The notes: generated by a model not told the origin, from the sequence alone. DNA of 64,000 bases from an uncultured Cohaesibacter sp. (GCF_963676485.1 NZ_OY781114.1:4480501-4544500); one strand, 5' to 3'. Shown: positions 1-9,763, counted from the stretch's first letter. A program made the numbers and translations.

Positions 1-75
<75 letters not shown>

Positions 76-183
76 TACCAAGCATCGGGCCAATCATGAA
101 ATCAGTCCGAAGCGGAATGGCGCTTGCATAGCAACCGGTTGCCCCATGAGCAAGCGCAAAAGACGAGTCACCGTCCATTTTGA

Positions 184-717
184 TCATTTGGGTGTGAACA
201 ATTGATGAAGCAGCTTGTCACCCACTTTGATATTCAGCTTGTCTGTGGTTCCTTTCGGAACTTCAAGAACATATCGAACAGCCCCTGCCGAGCCGATAAC
301 GGATTCGGAAAGCGGCGTGGTTCCGCGTACAATGTGATGGATACGGCCGTCCGGTTCGACAAAGATCATGTCGAGCGGAATATAGGTGTTCTTCATCCAC
401 ATATAGACGGGCTCGTTTTTGCCGAAGTCAAAAAGCATGCCATGCCCGTCAGCGAGGCTCGTACGATACATGAGCCCCTTCATGCGGCTGGCATCATCAA
501 GCGCCAATTCAATTTTAAAAGAATGGTTGGTCTGTCCGCTCTTTATGATCAGATGTGTATCATCTGACAAAAAGCGACTGACATCACCCTCTGAGATGGT
601 AGTCGGGATCTGTGATGAATGCGCATGGTCCGTAAGCCATATGGCTAGAGCTGAATAGATGAGCAGTCCAACAAGGATCAGTGTTTGGAATGAGAACTGG
701 CGTGCACGCATTTGCAT
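184..717 (-). CDS. DUF192 family protein, membrane-anchored or exported
   Basis: This 177-residue protein has an N-terminal hydrophobic segment (about residues 10-27) that would serve as signal anchor or signal peptide, followed by a DUF192 domain. The family hallmarks are visible: RMKGLMYR, GMLFDF, the MWMKNTYIPLDMIFV core and the late VLEVPKGT motif. The biochemical role of DUF192 is not established, and nothing here assigns a pathway. Two in-frame ATGs (717 and 711) are possible starts and no strong ribosome binding site separates them. It lies between tRNA-Pro and a two-domain cold-shock gene on the same strand, so co-transcription with the cold-shock gene upstream is possible. Confidence 0.85.
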   Translation of the reverse strand: MQMRARQFSFQTLILVGLLIYSALAIWLTDHAHSSQIPTTISEGDVSRFLSDDTHLIIKSGQTNHSFKIELALDDASRMKGLMYRTSLADGHGMLFDFGKNEPVYMWMKNTYIPLDMIFVEPDGRIHHIVRGTTPLSESVIGSAGAVRYVLEVPKGTTDKLNIKVGDKLLHQLFTPK

Positions 718-854
718 GGGAGTATACTTTCAGTGAAGCACCGGCAATGGATACAGAGGCCACGTCCCTTCGAAAAACGGAAGGGATGAGGCTCTACATC
801 TATATAAGCTCAGAATCTTGCAATGAAATGACCGGCTCGCATGGAACCGCCGGA

Positions 855-1436
855 TTAATGGGATGACGGAATATGAGCCCCGGTGGACGGGCGGATTTCA
901 GTGGCCATCTTGCCTTTCGGGCCGGGACCATATCTGACGAGCACTTCCTGATGCGGACGCAGTTCCGTAAGGCCATAAATCCGCAGGGTCTCCATATGAA
1001 TGAAGATATCATCCGTGCCCTCACCTTGCGTGAGAAAGCCAAAACCTTTTTCCCGATTGAACCACTTGACCCAAGCTGTTTCCAGCTCACTGGTCGGCGT
1101 CACCTGCACATGCGTGTTGGCTGGAGGCAATTGGGATGGATGGACAGCGCTGCTCTCATCCATGGAGAGGATGCGCAAAGCCTGCAAACCCTTTGGGCCT
1201 TGGAGCACCTCGCATACGACGCGTGCGCCTTCATATGCAGTGCGATATCCATCACGACGCAAGCAAGTTACATGCAGCAAAATATCAGGGCTGTTGTCGT
1301 CAGGAACGATGAAACCGAACCCTTTTGCGACATCAAACCACTTGATTTTACCTGCAATTTGCGTGACGTCCAATGCCGCATCATCGGCACAGCCGATATC
1401 CAAAGATTGCTGCTCTGGTACGATCTTCACACCCAT
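855..1436 (-). CDS. Two-domain cold-shock protein (tandem CSD)
   Basis: At 193 residues it is about three times the length of an ordinary CspA because it carries two cold-shock domains. The first spans roughly residues 25-95, with RNP motifs GKIKWFDVAKGFGFI and DILLHV. The second spans roughly 118-185, with VKWFNREKGFGFL and DIFIHM. The linker is low in recognisable features. Each domain is an OB-fold that binds single-stranded RNA or DNA, and the family acts as RNA chaperones. A purine-rich AGGCAAGG precedes the ATG. Duplicated-CSD proteins of this size are a common alphaproteobacterial arrangement. A single-domain paralogue lies at 16219-16428. Confidence 0.92.
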   Translation of the reverse strand: MGVKIVPEQQSLDIGCADDAALDVTQIAGKIKWFDVAKGFGFIVPDDNSPDILLHVTCLRRDGYRTAYEGARVVCEVLQGPKGLQALRILSMDESSAVHPSQLPPANTHVQVTPTSELETAWVKWFNREKGFGFLTQGEGTDDIFIHMETLRIYGLTELRPHQEVLVRYGPGPKGKMATEIRPSTGAHIPSSH

Positions 1437-1656
1437 AGCCTTGCCTCAACGCTATTCGTAGCCTCGTTCCCGACTCAATACACTGGTCGATTCTCAAATT
1501 GAGGATATCATCTTGATCTGAGACCGCATCAATATTTTTTTAACTTTTTAAGCGAACAAGGCATGATGTGCTTCGGTTGGTGCGCACAATTGGCAAATGC
1601 CTAAATTATGGCCCCATATGTGATTAAACAATAACTTACAGCCATCCCAAATCGGG

Positions 1657-2412
1657 TCAGGCTATCAATTTCATGATCGATCCTATTTCTTGCTGAGATG
1701 TCATATCGGCAAGCTCATCAAGTGGCGTCGGATCTCTATTGATAATAACAAGCTTGGCACCATGCTGTTTGGCGATCTGAGGAAGCCCGGCGGCGGGATA
1801 GACCACCAGTGAAGACCCCAAAACGATAAAGAGATTACAATCGCCAGACAGTCTCATTGCACGCATCATCTTTTCTTCTGGCATCGCTTGCCCAAAATTG
1901 ATGATAGCCGTTTTGACCAGCCCTCCGCATTGCGGACAGATGGGTGAATGGCCCGTTTCTTCGATATGCTTTTTTGCCTCTGCAAGTGTCATTTCCGCAT
2001 TGCAGTCAAGGCAGCTGGCGAAGGTGCCGTTGCCGTGAATTTCGATGACTTTATCGGGGTCGAGCCCGCTCCTCTGATGCAGCCCGTCAATATTTTGCGT
2101 GATTGTGCAGTCCAGTTTTCCGCGTTTTTCAAGGCGCACCAGCGCGTTGTGACCCTCATTGCTTTTTGCTGCCAGAAACTCTTCATTTTGAATGAAACGT
2201 CTACGCCAGTCCTCTAGACGCGTTTCTTCATCTGAAACGAAATCATCAAACATGATCGGGTCCATTTTCGCCCAAAGACCATTGGGAGAGCGGAAATCCG
2301 GGATACCGCTTTCAGTGCTGATTCCAGCTCCGGTGAAAGCGACGATACGATCGGAATGGTCAATCATCTTAAGGAGTTGTTCGGCAAACTGTTCTGGGCT
2401 ATTGAAATCCAT
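1657..2412 (-). CDS. NAD-dependent protein deacylase, sirtuin family
   Basis: This 251-residue protein has the full Sir2 signature. The NAD-binding [15 protein letters not shown] is near residue 28, [12 protein letters not shown] carries the NAD-contacting Asn and Asp, and the catalytic His is in EIHGNG. Two CxxC pairs (CLDC and CPQC) form the structural zinc site, and NFGQAMPE and [12 protein letters not shown] follow. Sirtuins remove acetyl or longer acyl groups from lysines, using NAD and releasing nicotinamide and O-acyl-ADP-ribose. Length and motif order are normal for a bacterial cytoplasmic sirtuin. It is divergent from the downstream gloA, with starts 55 bp apart. Confidence 0.95.
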   Translation of the reverse strand: MDFNSPEQFAEQLLKMIDHSDRIVAFTGAGISTESGIPDFRSPNGLWAKMDPIMFDDFVSDEETRLEDWRRRFIQNEEFLAAKSNEGHNALVRLEKRGKLDCTITQNIDGLHQRSGLDPDKVIEIHGNGTFASCLDCNAEMTLAEAKKHIEETGHSPICPQCGGLVKTAIINFGQAMPEEKMMRAMRLSGDCNLFIVLGSSLVVYPAAGLPQIAKQHGAKLVIINRDPTPLDELADMTSQQEIGSIMKLIA

Positions 2413-2467
2413 TTAATCAATCCTATAGTTAGGGGACGACTTTATTCAGCTCTAGGGAAGCATTCAT

Positions 2468-2887
2468 ATGAAATATCTCCATACGATGGTACGAGTCAGC
2501 AGCATTGAAGAATCTCTCGATTTTTATTGCAACAAGCTCGGTCTGAAAGAAGTCCGCCGTTCAGAAAATCCCGATGGGCGCTTTACGCTCATTTTCCTCT
2601 CGGTTGATGGCGAGTTGGAAAATTGTGTTGAGCTGACCTACAACTGGGATCCTGAAGATTATGGCGAAGGCAGAAACTTCGGCCATCTCGCTTATGAAGT
2701 AGACAATATTTATGAATTTTGTCAAAAATTGATGGATGCTGGCGTTGTTATCAACCGCCCTCCACGCGACGGCAATATGGCCTTCGTTCGCTCTCCGGAC
2801 AATATCTCCATTGAGCTTTTACAGAAAGGCGATCCCCTGCCCCCTACCGAGCCATGGGCATCCATGAAAAATACCGGCAAGTGGTAA
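2468..2887 (+). CDS. gloA: Lactoylglutathione lyase (glyoxalase I)
   Basis: This VOC-superfamily protein of 139 residues converts the hemithioacetal of methylglyoxal and glutathione into S-lactoylglutathione. The four metal ligands expected for GloA are all present: His5 in KYLHTM, Glu55 in VELTYNW, His73 in GHLAYEV and Glu116 in SIELLQ. The sequence [15 protein letters not shown] is typical. The start has AGGGAAG eight to nine bases upstream. The gene appears monocistronic and is followed by a hairpin with a T-run at 2927-2957. Confidence 0.95.
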   Translation: MKYLHTMVRVSSIEESLDFYCNKLGLKEVRRSENPDGRFTLIFLSVDGELENCVELTYNWDPEDYGEGRNFGHLAYEVDNIYEFCQKLMDAGVVINRPPRDGNMAFVRSPDNISIELLQKGDPLPPTEPWASMKNTGKW

Positions 2888-2926
2888 GCCAGCGCATGCG
2901 CTAAATCGTTTTGCAGTTAAAAAGTG

Positions 2927-2957
2927 GCCTTTCCGGACTATTCGGGAAGGCATTTTT
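2927..2957 (+). terminator. Rho-independent terminator after gloA
   Basis: GCCTTTCCGG and CGGGAAGGC form a GC-containing stem with one imperfection, directly followed by ATTTTTG. It lies 40 bp past the gloA stop codon. Confidence 0.7.
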
Positions 2958-3155
2958 GTTGCGACTATGGACGCTCGGGGTGGAGAATTCAGATCGTTGA
3001 CAACTCGGATAGCGGGTAGACGCATGCTACCCATGCACCCTGTGAGTTGAAATATCTATTAAACCCAATCGGGTCTATAATGGTCTAGAATCAGTATTTC
3101 TTTGTAGATCAGAGTCTTTTCTGACAACCCTTTTATTGGCACCAAGTAGGCGCAA

Positions 3156-4940
3156 ATGGCAAATCCCGCAGAACCCCTATTTTTCTCTGAAGCAATTGTT
3201 TTCCTCGGCGCAGCTGTCGTCGCGGTTCCGATTGCAAAGAGGGCGGGTGTTGGCGCGATTATTGGTTATTTGATTGCTGGGATCGTCATCGGACCATTCG
3301 GATTGGGTGCCATCCAATCTGTCGACAAAATCCAGCCTGTGGCCGAGTTGGGCGTGGTGTTGCTGCTGTTCGTTCTGGGATTGGAACTGAACCCCAACCG
3401 CTTATGGCGCATGAAAAGTGATATATTCGGACTTGGGACCAGCCAGATCCTCCTGACTGGGTTCGTTCTGTCTGGCGTCATGATTCTGCTCGGTCTATCC
3501 AGCACGGTCGCCATTATCGGCGGTTTTGGCATGGCTCTTTCGTCAACAGCCTTTGCGGTGCAGATACTCAAGGATCGGGGCGATTTTTCATCCATCTACG
3601 GGCAGCGTGCCTTCGGTATATTGCTGATGCAGGATATCGCCATCGTGCCGCTTCTGGCTATGGTGGATATTCTTGTGTCCGGTGGCACAACCAAGGCTGA
3701 CAGCTCGGCTTTGGAACAGATCGGTATTACGATTGCCGCGGTGCTTCTGGTGATCGTGGTTGGTAAATATTTCCTCTCCCATCTGTTCGCCATCCTCGCC
3801 AATACGCAGGCCCGCGAAATGATGCTGGCAGCGGCTCTTCTGGTGGCTCTGGGCAGCGCCGCGCTGATGCATTGGGCGGGTTTGTCCATGGCCTTGGGAT
3901 CCTTTCTGGCTGGCATCATGCTGGCAGAATCCAGCTATCGACATACGCTGGAGGCTGATATCTTCCCCTTCCGCTCGCTGTTGATGGGGCTCTTCTTTAT
4001 CACGGTCGGGATGACGCTCAATTTGCCCATCACACTGGCTTATCTTTGGCAGATCATTGTGGGCGTGATTGTCGTCATGGGGGTCAAAGGACTTGTCCTG
4101 TGGCTGTTGGCCAAGATGACCGGTTCGCCAAACTCCGATGCAATGCGCATAGCCATCACCCTGCCGCAAGCGGGAGAATTTACGTTTGTGCTGTTTGCGG
4201 CTGCCACCTCTACCGGCTTTGAAAGCGATCTCTTCACGGTCATGTCTGCCGTTGTTATTCTCTCTATGATCATGACACCGCTGGTTGGCAAAGCCTATGC
4301 CTTCTATATCAGCAGACTAAGCATCAATGGCGAACAAGAGCTAGACGTGGTGCCCGAGAAGTTTGATGACACTGCGCCGCAGGTGCTTGTGGTCGGGTTC
4401 GGCCGGTTTGGCATGGTCGTAGCACAGATGCTCATGTCAAACGGGCTGGGCGTGGTCGCCATTGACAACAATGCGCGCAGAGCCGTTCAAGCACGCAGGT
4501 TGGGGTTGCCGGTCTATTATGGGGATGCCACGCGCGAAGATGTCTTAAGAGCAGCTGGCGCTGAAGACGCTTTGCTGATCGCGCTCTGCGTTGAAAATGA
4601 ACAGGTCATGGCCCATGCGATCGAACTGATCAGGGAAAGCTTCCCCAAGGCCAAGATATTTTGCCGGGCAACAGACAGGGCGCATGCGGTCCAACTCGCC
4701 TTGAGCGAGGTTGACTATCATATTCGCGAGACCTTCGAGAGCGGCATAACCTTCGGGCGCGAGGCGCTCGACCAACTTGGCATCTCGACGGAACGGATTG
4801 TAGAAATAGAGACAGAGGTCAGGCAGCAGGATCTAGAGCGCGTCGTCTGTGATTCCGAGCGGGATACTGCCAAGAATAGTGAGAAGCTGAAAGAAACAAC
4901 CAAAGCCAACAAAGCAAAGAAGAAGAGTGCTGTTGTCTAA
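3156..4940 (+). CDS. CPA2-family cation:proton antiporter with RCK/TrkA-N domain (KefB/KefC type)
   Basis: At 594 residues it has two parts. Residues 1-385 are about twelve hydrophobic segments of a Na+/H+ exchanger fold, including GLELNPNRLW and SSTAFAVQILKDRG. From about residue 405 there is a cytoplasmic TrkA-N domain with a Rossmann start, VLVVGFGRFG, and an acidic IDNN at the end of the second strand. This architecture belongs to the K+/H+ antiporters KefB and KefC, which export potassium and acidify the cytoplasm under electrophile stress. The neighbour gloA detoxifies methylglyoxal, and gloA-kef cooperation is known, so a role in electrophile defence is a reasonable inference. The C-terminal 50 residues are charged and probably disordered. 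No ancillary KefF or KefG flavoprotein gene is adjacent. Confidence 0.9.
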   Translation: MANPAEPLFFSEAIVFLGAAVVAVPIAKRAGVGAIIGYLIAGIVIGPFGLGAIQSVDKIQPVAELGVVLLLFVLGLELNPNRLWRMKSDIFGLGTSQILLTGFVLSGVMILLGLSSTVAIIGGFGMALSSTAFAVQILKDRGDFSSIYGQRAFGILLMQDIAIVPLLAMVDILVSGGTTKADSSALEQIGITIAAVLLVIVVGKYFLSHLFAILANTQAREMMLAAALLVALGSAALMHWAGLSMALGSFLAGIMLAESSYRHTLEADIFPFRSLLMGLFFITVGMTLNLPITLAYLWQIIVGVIVVMGVKGLVLWLLAKMTGSPNSDAMRIAITLPQAGEFTFVLFAAATSTGFESDLFTVMSAVVILSMIMTPLVGKAYAFYISRLSINGEQELDVVPEKFDDTAPQVLVVGFGRFGMVVAQMLMSNGLGVVAIDNNARRAVQARRLGLPVYYGDATREDVLRAAGAEDALLIALCVENEQVMAHAIELIRESFPKAKIFCRATDRAHAVQLALSEVDYHIRETFESGITFGREALDQLGISTERIVEIETEVRQQDLERVVCDSERDTAKNSEKLKETTKANKAKKKSAVV

Positions 4941-4990
4941 AACGGCAAATGCCTGATTATGGCTTTGGTCGAATTGGCAGCCTTTATACG

Positions 4991-5929
4991 TCAGTTCGGA
5001 ATGGCGATCGGATAGTCTGGATATTTCGCCCACTCAGACATTGAGCCATCATATAAAAGCACATCCTTGTTGCCCAACAATTCATGAGAAACGAACCAAC
5101 CCAGCGAAGCTCTGTGTCCGGAATTGCAGAAAGCGATCTGCAGGCCACTTGTTGGAATGTCGCGCTCCGCAAATATCTTTCTGATGTCTGAAAGGGAAAG
5201 AAAATGCCCGCCTTTGATGGGCTTAACCAGAAGGTCGAATGGTAGGTTTTTGGCGTTGGGTATAGTCCCCGGGCGAGCACCGCCCGCTTGGCCGTAAAAC
5301 TCTTTTTCAGAACGATAATCGACGAAAGGCGTCCCCTTTTTCCATTCCTCCAGCACAGCGGCAGCCTGTGGCGCCTTTGACAGGTCGGCAGTCGCTTTAT
5401 AGTCAACGCGTTTGACTGATACGGGCTGTTTGGACCACTTGGCATCAGGCAATGCACTATAGGCGATCAGCCCACCATCAAGGATGGAAATATCATCATG
5501 TCCCAGAACCTTGAATGTCCAATAGATGCGGGTTGCGATGGCCACTTCATTCGCATTGACGCCAATTGGCGCCAGAATGACGTGGGTGTCTTTTGAGATT
5601 CCCAAGGAGCCGATCAATTCATCAAGATATTGCGTGTCGGGCAATGACATGCCCTTCTTGGGTTTTGGTTGTCGCCATTTGTTGAAATTGGTGTTGACGG
5701 CTCCCTCGATATGAACGCGGGCATAGCCTTGGGCAGGTTGCAGGTCCAGAATGACGATATTGTCGTCAGCAAGGTGTTCTTGCAGCCATTGTGGCGAAAC
5801 CAGCGGCATGGCCGCCTGAGCCGAGCCGGGAAATATCAAAAATAATAATGTAATCCCCGCGCAGACAGACAATGCTGCGCGAAGGCTCTTGGATGGTTTT
5901 TTGGAAAATTTATAGCATTTCAAATTCAT
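4991..5929 (-). CDS. Exported two-domain rhodanese-like sulfurtransferase
   Basis: This 312-residue protein has an N-terminal signal peptide: positively charged start, hydrophobic core LSVCAGITLLFLIF, and an AQA-AM-like cleavage site near residue 40. Two rhodanese domains follow. The N-terminal one (about 45-160) lacks a catalytic Cys and is presumably structural. The C-terminal one (about 190-305) carries the active-site loop FCNSGHRA with Cys268. Such enzymes move sulfane sulfur from thiosulfate or a similar donor to a thiophilic acceptor, here probably in the periplasm. The loop differs from the CRKGVT loop of thiosulfate sulfurtransferases, so the true donor is uncertain. Confidence 0.88.
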   Translation of the reverse strand: MNLKCYKFSKKPSKSLRAALSVCAGITLLFLIFPGSAQAAMPLVSPQWLQEHLADDNIVILDLQPAQGYARVHIEGAVNTNFNKWRQPKPKKGMSLPDTQYLDELIGSLGISKDTHVILAPIGVNANEVAIATRIYWTFKVLGHDDISILDGGLIAYSALPDAKWSKQPVSVKRVDYKATADLSKAPQAAAVLEEWKKGTPFVDYRSEKEFYGQAGGARPGTIPNAKNLPFDLLVKPIKGGHFLSLSDIRKIFAERDIPTSGLQIAFCNSGHRASLGWFVSHELLGNKDVLLYDGSMSEWAKYPDYPIAIPN

Positions 5930-5982
5930 TGAGCGTCATGCCTTCCATTGAATTTAAACTGCCATATTAAATAGCACTTTTC

Positions 5983-6603
5983 TCAATAGAAGACCAAGAG
6001 AAGAATGACCACGATGGCCAGAGCGATGAGCGCCCACATCTGGGGACCACCCAGAAATCCTCTGACCGCAGCCTCTTCGGCTTCAGTTTCGAGCTCTTCG
6101 ACCGGATTCTTCGCCTCGTTCAGGATATCTTCGAACTCGGGTTCATCATTGCTCATATCACTTCTCTCCAATTGGTCAAATTCAGCTACGAAACGTGAAA
6201 AATAGTCTGCCACGATTGCCTGATCAACAACAGGATCATTTCGAACCAATTTGCCGTCGAGCGTCGTATGCAGAGTGCTCTTCAGCTCAAAGACTGTCAT
6301 GCCCCCCTCTTTACTGAAAGTGATTTCATGAGCGCCTTTGGGCAATAAGGCAGCGGGATCTGTCCCTTGCCAATTGACTTCAAGATAGGGACTACCAACT
6401 CCAGGATCAATAAAACTGAATAGATAATGGATAATTTTCCCGTCAAGGACAGAGCTTTTTGTGGTGGCCACAAGCGTAGATTTGTCCAGTTGTTCGACAT
6501 CAATACAATTGGGAAGCAATCTTTTTAGTGTCGCCGGAGACTTTATGCATTCTTTTATTTCTTTAAAATCAGCATGAAGTCGGTACTCTTTGACGAACTG
6601 CAT
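5983..6603 (-). CDS. CoxG-like SRPBCC-domain protein with C-terminal membrane anchor
   Basis: This 206-residue protein begins with a CoxG/SRPBCC-like domain (residues 1-150), recognisable from its overall pattern: conserved LLPNCIDVEQLD, a central GSPYLEVNWQG and a long final helix DYFSRFVAEFDQLE. An acidic linker rich in Glu (about 150-182) is followed by a single hydrophobic helix, WALIALAIVVILLLVFY, that ends the protein as a tail anchor. CoxG proteins help recruit or mature CO dehydrogenase at the membrane, but no cox structural genes are in the window, so the role here is open. AGGAAAATAC precedes the ATG. Confidence 0.7.
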   Translation of the reverse strand: MQFVKEYRLHADFKEIKECIKSPATLKRLLPNCIDVEQLDKSTLVATTKSSVLDGKIIHYLFSFIDPGVGSPYLEVNWQGTDPAALLPKGAHEITFSKEGGMTVFELKSTLHTTLDGKLVRNDPVVDQAIVADYFSRFVAEFDQLERSDMSNDEPEFEDILNEAKNPVEELETEAEEAAVRGFLGGPQMWALIALAIVVILLLVFY

Positions 6604-6821
6604 GTATTTTCCTGAGGTTATTCTGCGCGCCTCTTGCTGGAGAGGCAGGCCATTGGAATTCCATATATCCGATCATATCATTTAACCCTCGTATTTTTTA
6701 CTAGCATAATGACCCTGTATCCGTTAGTGCGGGCCATGGGCGAGAAAATACTTACTTTGTGACTGGAAAGCGCCGGTTTTGTTTGATATCAAACACGCCT
6801 TATCCCGAATAGGAGTTATCT

Positions 6822-8513
6822 ATGAGCGTGTCCGAGACGTCCCCTCTTGCGGCAAAAGGTAAAAGACCTGAAAGAAGCGAACTGCTTATGCCAGCTGGCA
6901 ATCTGGAAAAGCTGAAAATGGCCGTGCTGTATGGTGCGGATGCCATTTACATGGGCACGCCTGATATGAGCCTCAGGACCAAATCGCAAATGACGCTGGA
7001 AGATGTGGTTGAAGGCATCGAATTCGCGCATGCTCATGGCAAGCGGATTTATCTGACCCTCAACCTATTCTCCCATAACAAGGACATCGACAAGCTGCCG
7101 CAATATGTTGAGACCGTGCGCAAGGTAAAACCCGACGGGCTGATCGTTGCCGACCCCGGTGTCTTCATGTTTGTGAAGGCACAGGCGCCCGAGCTGGAAC
7201 TGCATGTTTCCACGCAGGCCAATGTCTGTTCCTGGCAGTCTGTAAAATTCTGGGAAAGTCAGGGAGCCAGTCTCGTTGTCATGGGGCGTGAGGTTTCCTA
7301 TCCGGAGTTGGCCGAGGTGCGCGAGAAATGCCCAGATCTCAAGCTAGAGGCCTTTGTGCATGGGTCCATGTGCATGACCTATTCCGGACGCTGCCTGCTA
7401 TCGAATTTCATGGCCGAACGAGGCGCCAATCAGGGCTCCTGCGCCAACAGCTGCCGCTGGAAATACAAGGTTCACATGAAGCTTCGTGACGGCACCGTGC
7501 GTGAGTTGAAGCTGAGCGAAGAAAATATGGAGCTGTTTGACTTCTTCCTAGAAGAAGAGCAGCGCCCCGGAGAATTGATGCAGATTGTCGAGGACGAGCG
7601 CGGCTCCTACATCCTCAACAGTCGCGACCTGTGTATCATGCCCAAGTTGCCCGACCTGCTGTCCATCGGCATTGATAGCCTCAAAGTCGAAGGGCGCGGC
7701 AAGAGCCCTTATTATGTGGCGCTGGTGGCGCGGGCCTATCGCATGGCGATTGATGACTGGTATGAAGATCCAGACAATTGGGACCCTGAAGCCTATATGG
7801 AAGAATTGGCAACGGTGCCAAACCGGGGCTACACGCTGGCCTTTCACGAAGGCCGCTTGACCAACTATGCCCACGGGTATGAGGAAACCTCGACTTTTGC
7901 CGAATGGGAGTTTGCCGGCATGGTCAAGGAAGTGAGGGACGATGCCTTTATCGTTCTGGTTAAGAATAAGCTCGAAGCAGGTGATGTTTTCGAGTTCGTA
8001 TCCCCTCACCTGCGTTCACCGATCCCGATCCGGCTCTATGAGTTCGAAGATGCAAAGAACGGGGCCATCAAGGCCGTGGTCAATCCGGGAACCAACCCTG
8101 AAATCCGCATCCCTTTCTCGCTGTTTGATCATGAAGACCCGGTGCTTTTGGCCAAGCATGTGCCCGTAATGACTGTGGTACGCAAGGAACGCGCCTTGAC
8201 GCCAGCTCAATGGGCGCGTCTCAAGCATGATGCTGAAGCTCATGAGCTTGAGCTGGGTACGGGCGATGAAGGGCTTTATGGTCGCAAGAATGAAAAGCTT
8301 CAGGATGCTCTTGACGCAGACCAGACCAAGCGCTCAACCAAGAGCCCAAGGCTGGGCACCGAAGGATGCTGCGGTCGTGGCTGCAATGGCTGCACCATCT
8401 TCTGGAATGACCCGAAATATGAAAAGGCGCGTGCGCTTCTAGCCAAAAATGAACAAGGCAAGCTGCTGACCAAGCAGCAGGCACGCCAGGAAGTCATCAA
8501 AAAGGTTTCGTAA
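6822..8513 (+). CDS. U32-family protein (TrhP/YegQ-like tRNA hydroxylation type) with extra C-terminal Cys motif
   Basis: The 563-residue protein starts with the U32 hallmark ELLMPAGNLEKLKMAVLYGA and has the conserved VHVSTQANVCS-like region (here LHVSTQANVCSW). Four cysteines in the family's iron-sulfur arrangement lie at residues 184, 191, 207 and 211 (GSMCMTYSGRC and GSCANSCRW). YegQ/TrhP-type U32 proteins take part in prephenate-dependent tRNA U34 hydroxylation, whereas older annotations call them collagenase-like peptidases. It is about 100 residues longer than E. coli YegQ. The extra C-terminal part holds a second Cys cluster, C516, C517, C521 and C524 (CCGRGCNGC). AGGAG lies seven bases before the ATG. 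Confidence 0.85.
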   Translation: MSVSETSPLAAKGKRPERSELLMPAGNLEKLKMAVLYGADAIYMGTPDMSLRTKSQMTLEDVVEGIEFAHAHGKRIYLTLNLFSHNKDIDKLPQYVETVRKVKPDGLIVADPGVFMFVKAQAPELELHVSTQANVCSWQSVKFWESQGASLVVMGREVSYPELAEVREKCPDLKLEAFVHGSMCMTYSGRCLLSNFMAERGANQGSCANSCRWKYKVHMKLRDGTVRELKLSEENMELFDFFLEEEQRPGELMQIVEDERGSYILNSRDLCIMPKLPDLLSIGIDSLKVEGRGKSPYYVALVARAYRMAIDDWYEDPDNWDPEAYMEELATVPNRGYTLAFHEGRLTNYAHGYEETSTFAEWEFAGMVKEVRDDAFIVLVKNKLEAGDVFEFVSPHLRSPIPIRLYEFEDAKNGAIKAVVNPGTNPEIRIPFSLFDHEDPVLLAKHVPVMTVVRKERALTPAQWARLKHDAEAHELELGTGDEGLYGRKNEKLQDALDADQTKRSTKSPRLGTEGCCGRGCNGCTIFWNDPKYEKARALLAKNEQGKLLTKQQARQEVIKKVS

Positions 8514-8519
8514 CAAATG

Positions 8520-8548
8520 AAAGGGAGAGCTTAGGGCCCTCCCTTTTC
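8520..8548. terminator. Terminator between convergent genes
   Basis: AAAGGGAG pairs exactly with CTCCCTTT around an 11-base loop and is followed by a short T-run (TTTTC). It sits between the U32 gene (+) and the saccharopine dehydrogenase-like gene (-) and may serve both. Confidence 0.75.
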
Positions 8549-8572
8549 TATATAGCACTGAAGTAATTGAAT

Positions 8573-9763
8573 TTATTCTGCGGCGATAATACGCGACTGG
8601 ACGCAATAGTCTGTGTGATGGACTATGTCTCCCAATTCGGCAATGGTTTCAAGCCATTCTCGAATTACGGCAGGATCCGACGGAGCGGCCTGCACGCCGG
8701 GTTTCAATTTGCCCATGAATGCGGCTTCTGTTGCCAGACTGACGGTGTTGGAAACAAGGCGCGCCATGGCGCTGGCGTGTCTGGACCCAACGCTGTCTAT
8801 GCTCTTGGCTTTATGCCAGAGCGTGACCCCGTTTCGCATGACCTTCAGCTCGACGGTCAGGACAACGCGATCAAATTCTCCGTCTTCATAGCGATAGTCA
8901 GCCCATAGCTTGTCGCTCAGCGGCCCCAATTCGGCATCGACCTTGTCCGCCTTAGTCGTTTCAATGGTATCGAAAATATCTTTCCATGCTTCAGCCCAAC
9001 CGTTCAAACGAAGCGTGCCGCGCACGAACCGCGCCATGGTCCAGTCTTCGGCAATGCCATAATGCGGCATGAACACAACCGAGTTGCGGTTCGGGTAGGA
9101 TTGGAAGGTCTCCATGCCTTCAGCAAGAGCTACCTCATAGGGCTTTACAGCATCCCAAGGCTTGGTGATTTCAACTTCCATGCCATTCACGATGGCTTTC
9201 GCCGGATTTTTCAACGCCTTGAGGACACCGAGCGGCGACCAGCTGAATTTATAAGTAAAATCATTGGCAACTGCCGGAAAGCCGCCACAATAGGACTGAT
9301 AGTCATGTTCATTATCGGGCGAGAATTGCGGGCTTGCCTTATAGTCCTCAATGAGTAGATGAGAAAGCAAATGATCAATGCCGGGGTCGAGCCCCACCTC
9401 ATTGATAAAAACAAGGCCTTTTTCTTTTGCAACTTCATCAAGTGTGGCCATTTCCGGACTGATATAAGATGATGACACGAAGTTCGCACCTTTTGCCAGA
9501 CACAGCTTGGCGACATTGAGATGCATGGAAGCCGGAAGCATCGACACAACAACATCACCCGGCGCGATGGCCTTTGCCAGCAGCGTGTCGTCTGCCTTGT
9601 GCAGCGTTATGTTCCCCTCAAGACCTTTTGTGGCAGCCTTGGCCTTTTCGATATCCTGTTCCCAGAGATTGACGGGGTAGTCTTTGGCGATAAGCCTGCG
9701 GATACCGGGGACGGAAGCCAATCCGGCTCCGAGCCAGTGAATTGTCTTGGATGGTTCGCTCAT
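8573..9763 (-). CDS. Saccharopine dehydrogenase-like protein, copy 1
   Basis: This 396-residue protein has an N-terminal Rossmann fold beginning IHWLGAGLASVPGIRRLI and a C-terminal saccharopine-dehydrogenase domain with EVGLDPGIDHLLSHLLI and FVSSSYISPEM. The family includes lysine-pathway dehydrogenases that make or split saccharopine using NAD(P). The substrate of this protein is not proven by sequence. The start at 9763 is preferred over an in-frame ATG 78 bp upstream because GGAG lies at the right distance and the alternative N-terminus is unlike the paralogue. It is a tandem duplicate of the gene at 10080-11237, and the two are similar along their full length. Confidence 0.85.
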   Translation of the reverse strand: MSEPSKTIHWLGAGLASVPGIRRLIAKDYPVNLWEQDIEKAKAATKGLEGNITLHKADDTLLAKAIAPGDVVVSMLPASMHLNVAKLCLAKGANFVSSSYISPEMATLDEVAKEKGLVFINEVGLDPGIDHLLSHLLIEDYKASPQFSPDNEHDYQSYCGGFPAVANDFTYKFSWSPLGVLKALKNPAKAIVNGMEVEITKPWDAVKPYEVALAEGMETFQSYPNRNSVVFMPHYGIAEDWTMARFVRGTLRLNGWAEAWKDIFDTIETTKADKVDAELGPLSDKLWADYRYEDGEFDRVVLTVELKVMRNGVTLWHKAKSIDSVGSRHASAMARLVSNTVSLATEAAFMGKLKPGVQAAPSDPAVIREWLETIAELGDIVHHTDYCVQSRIIAAE

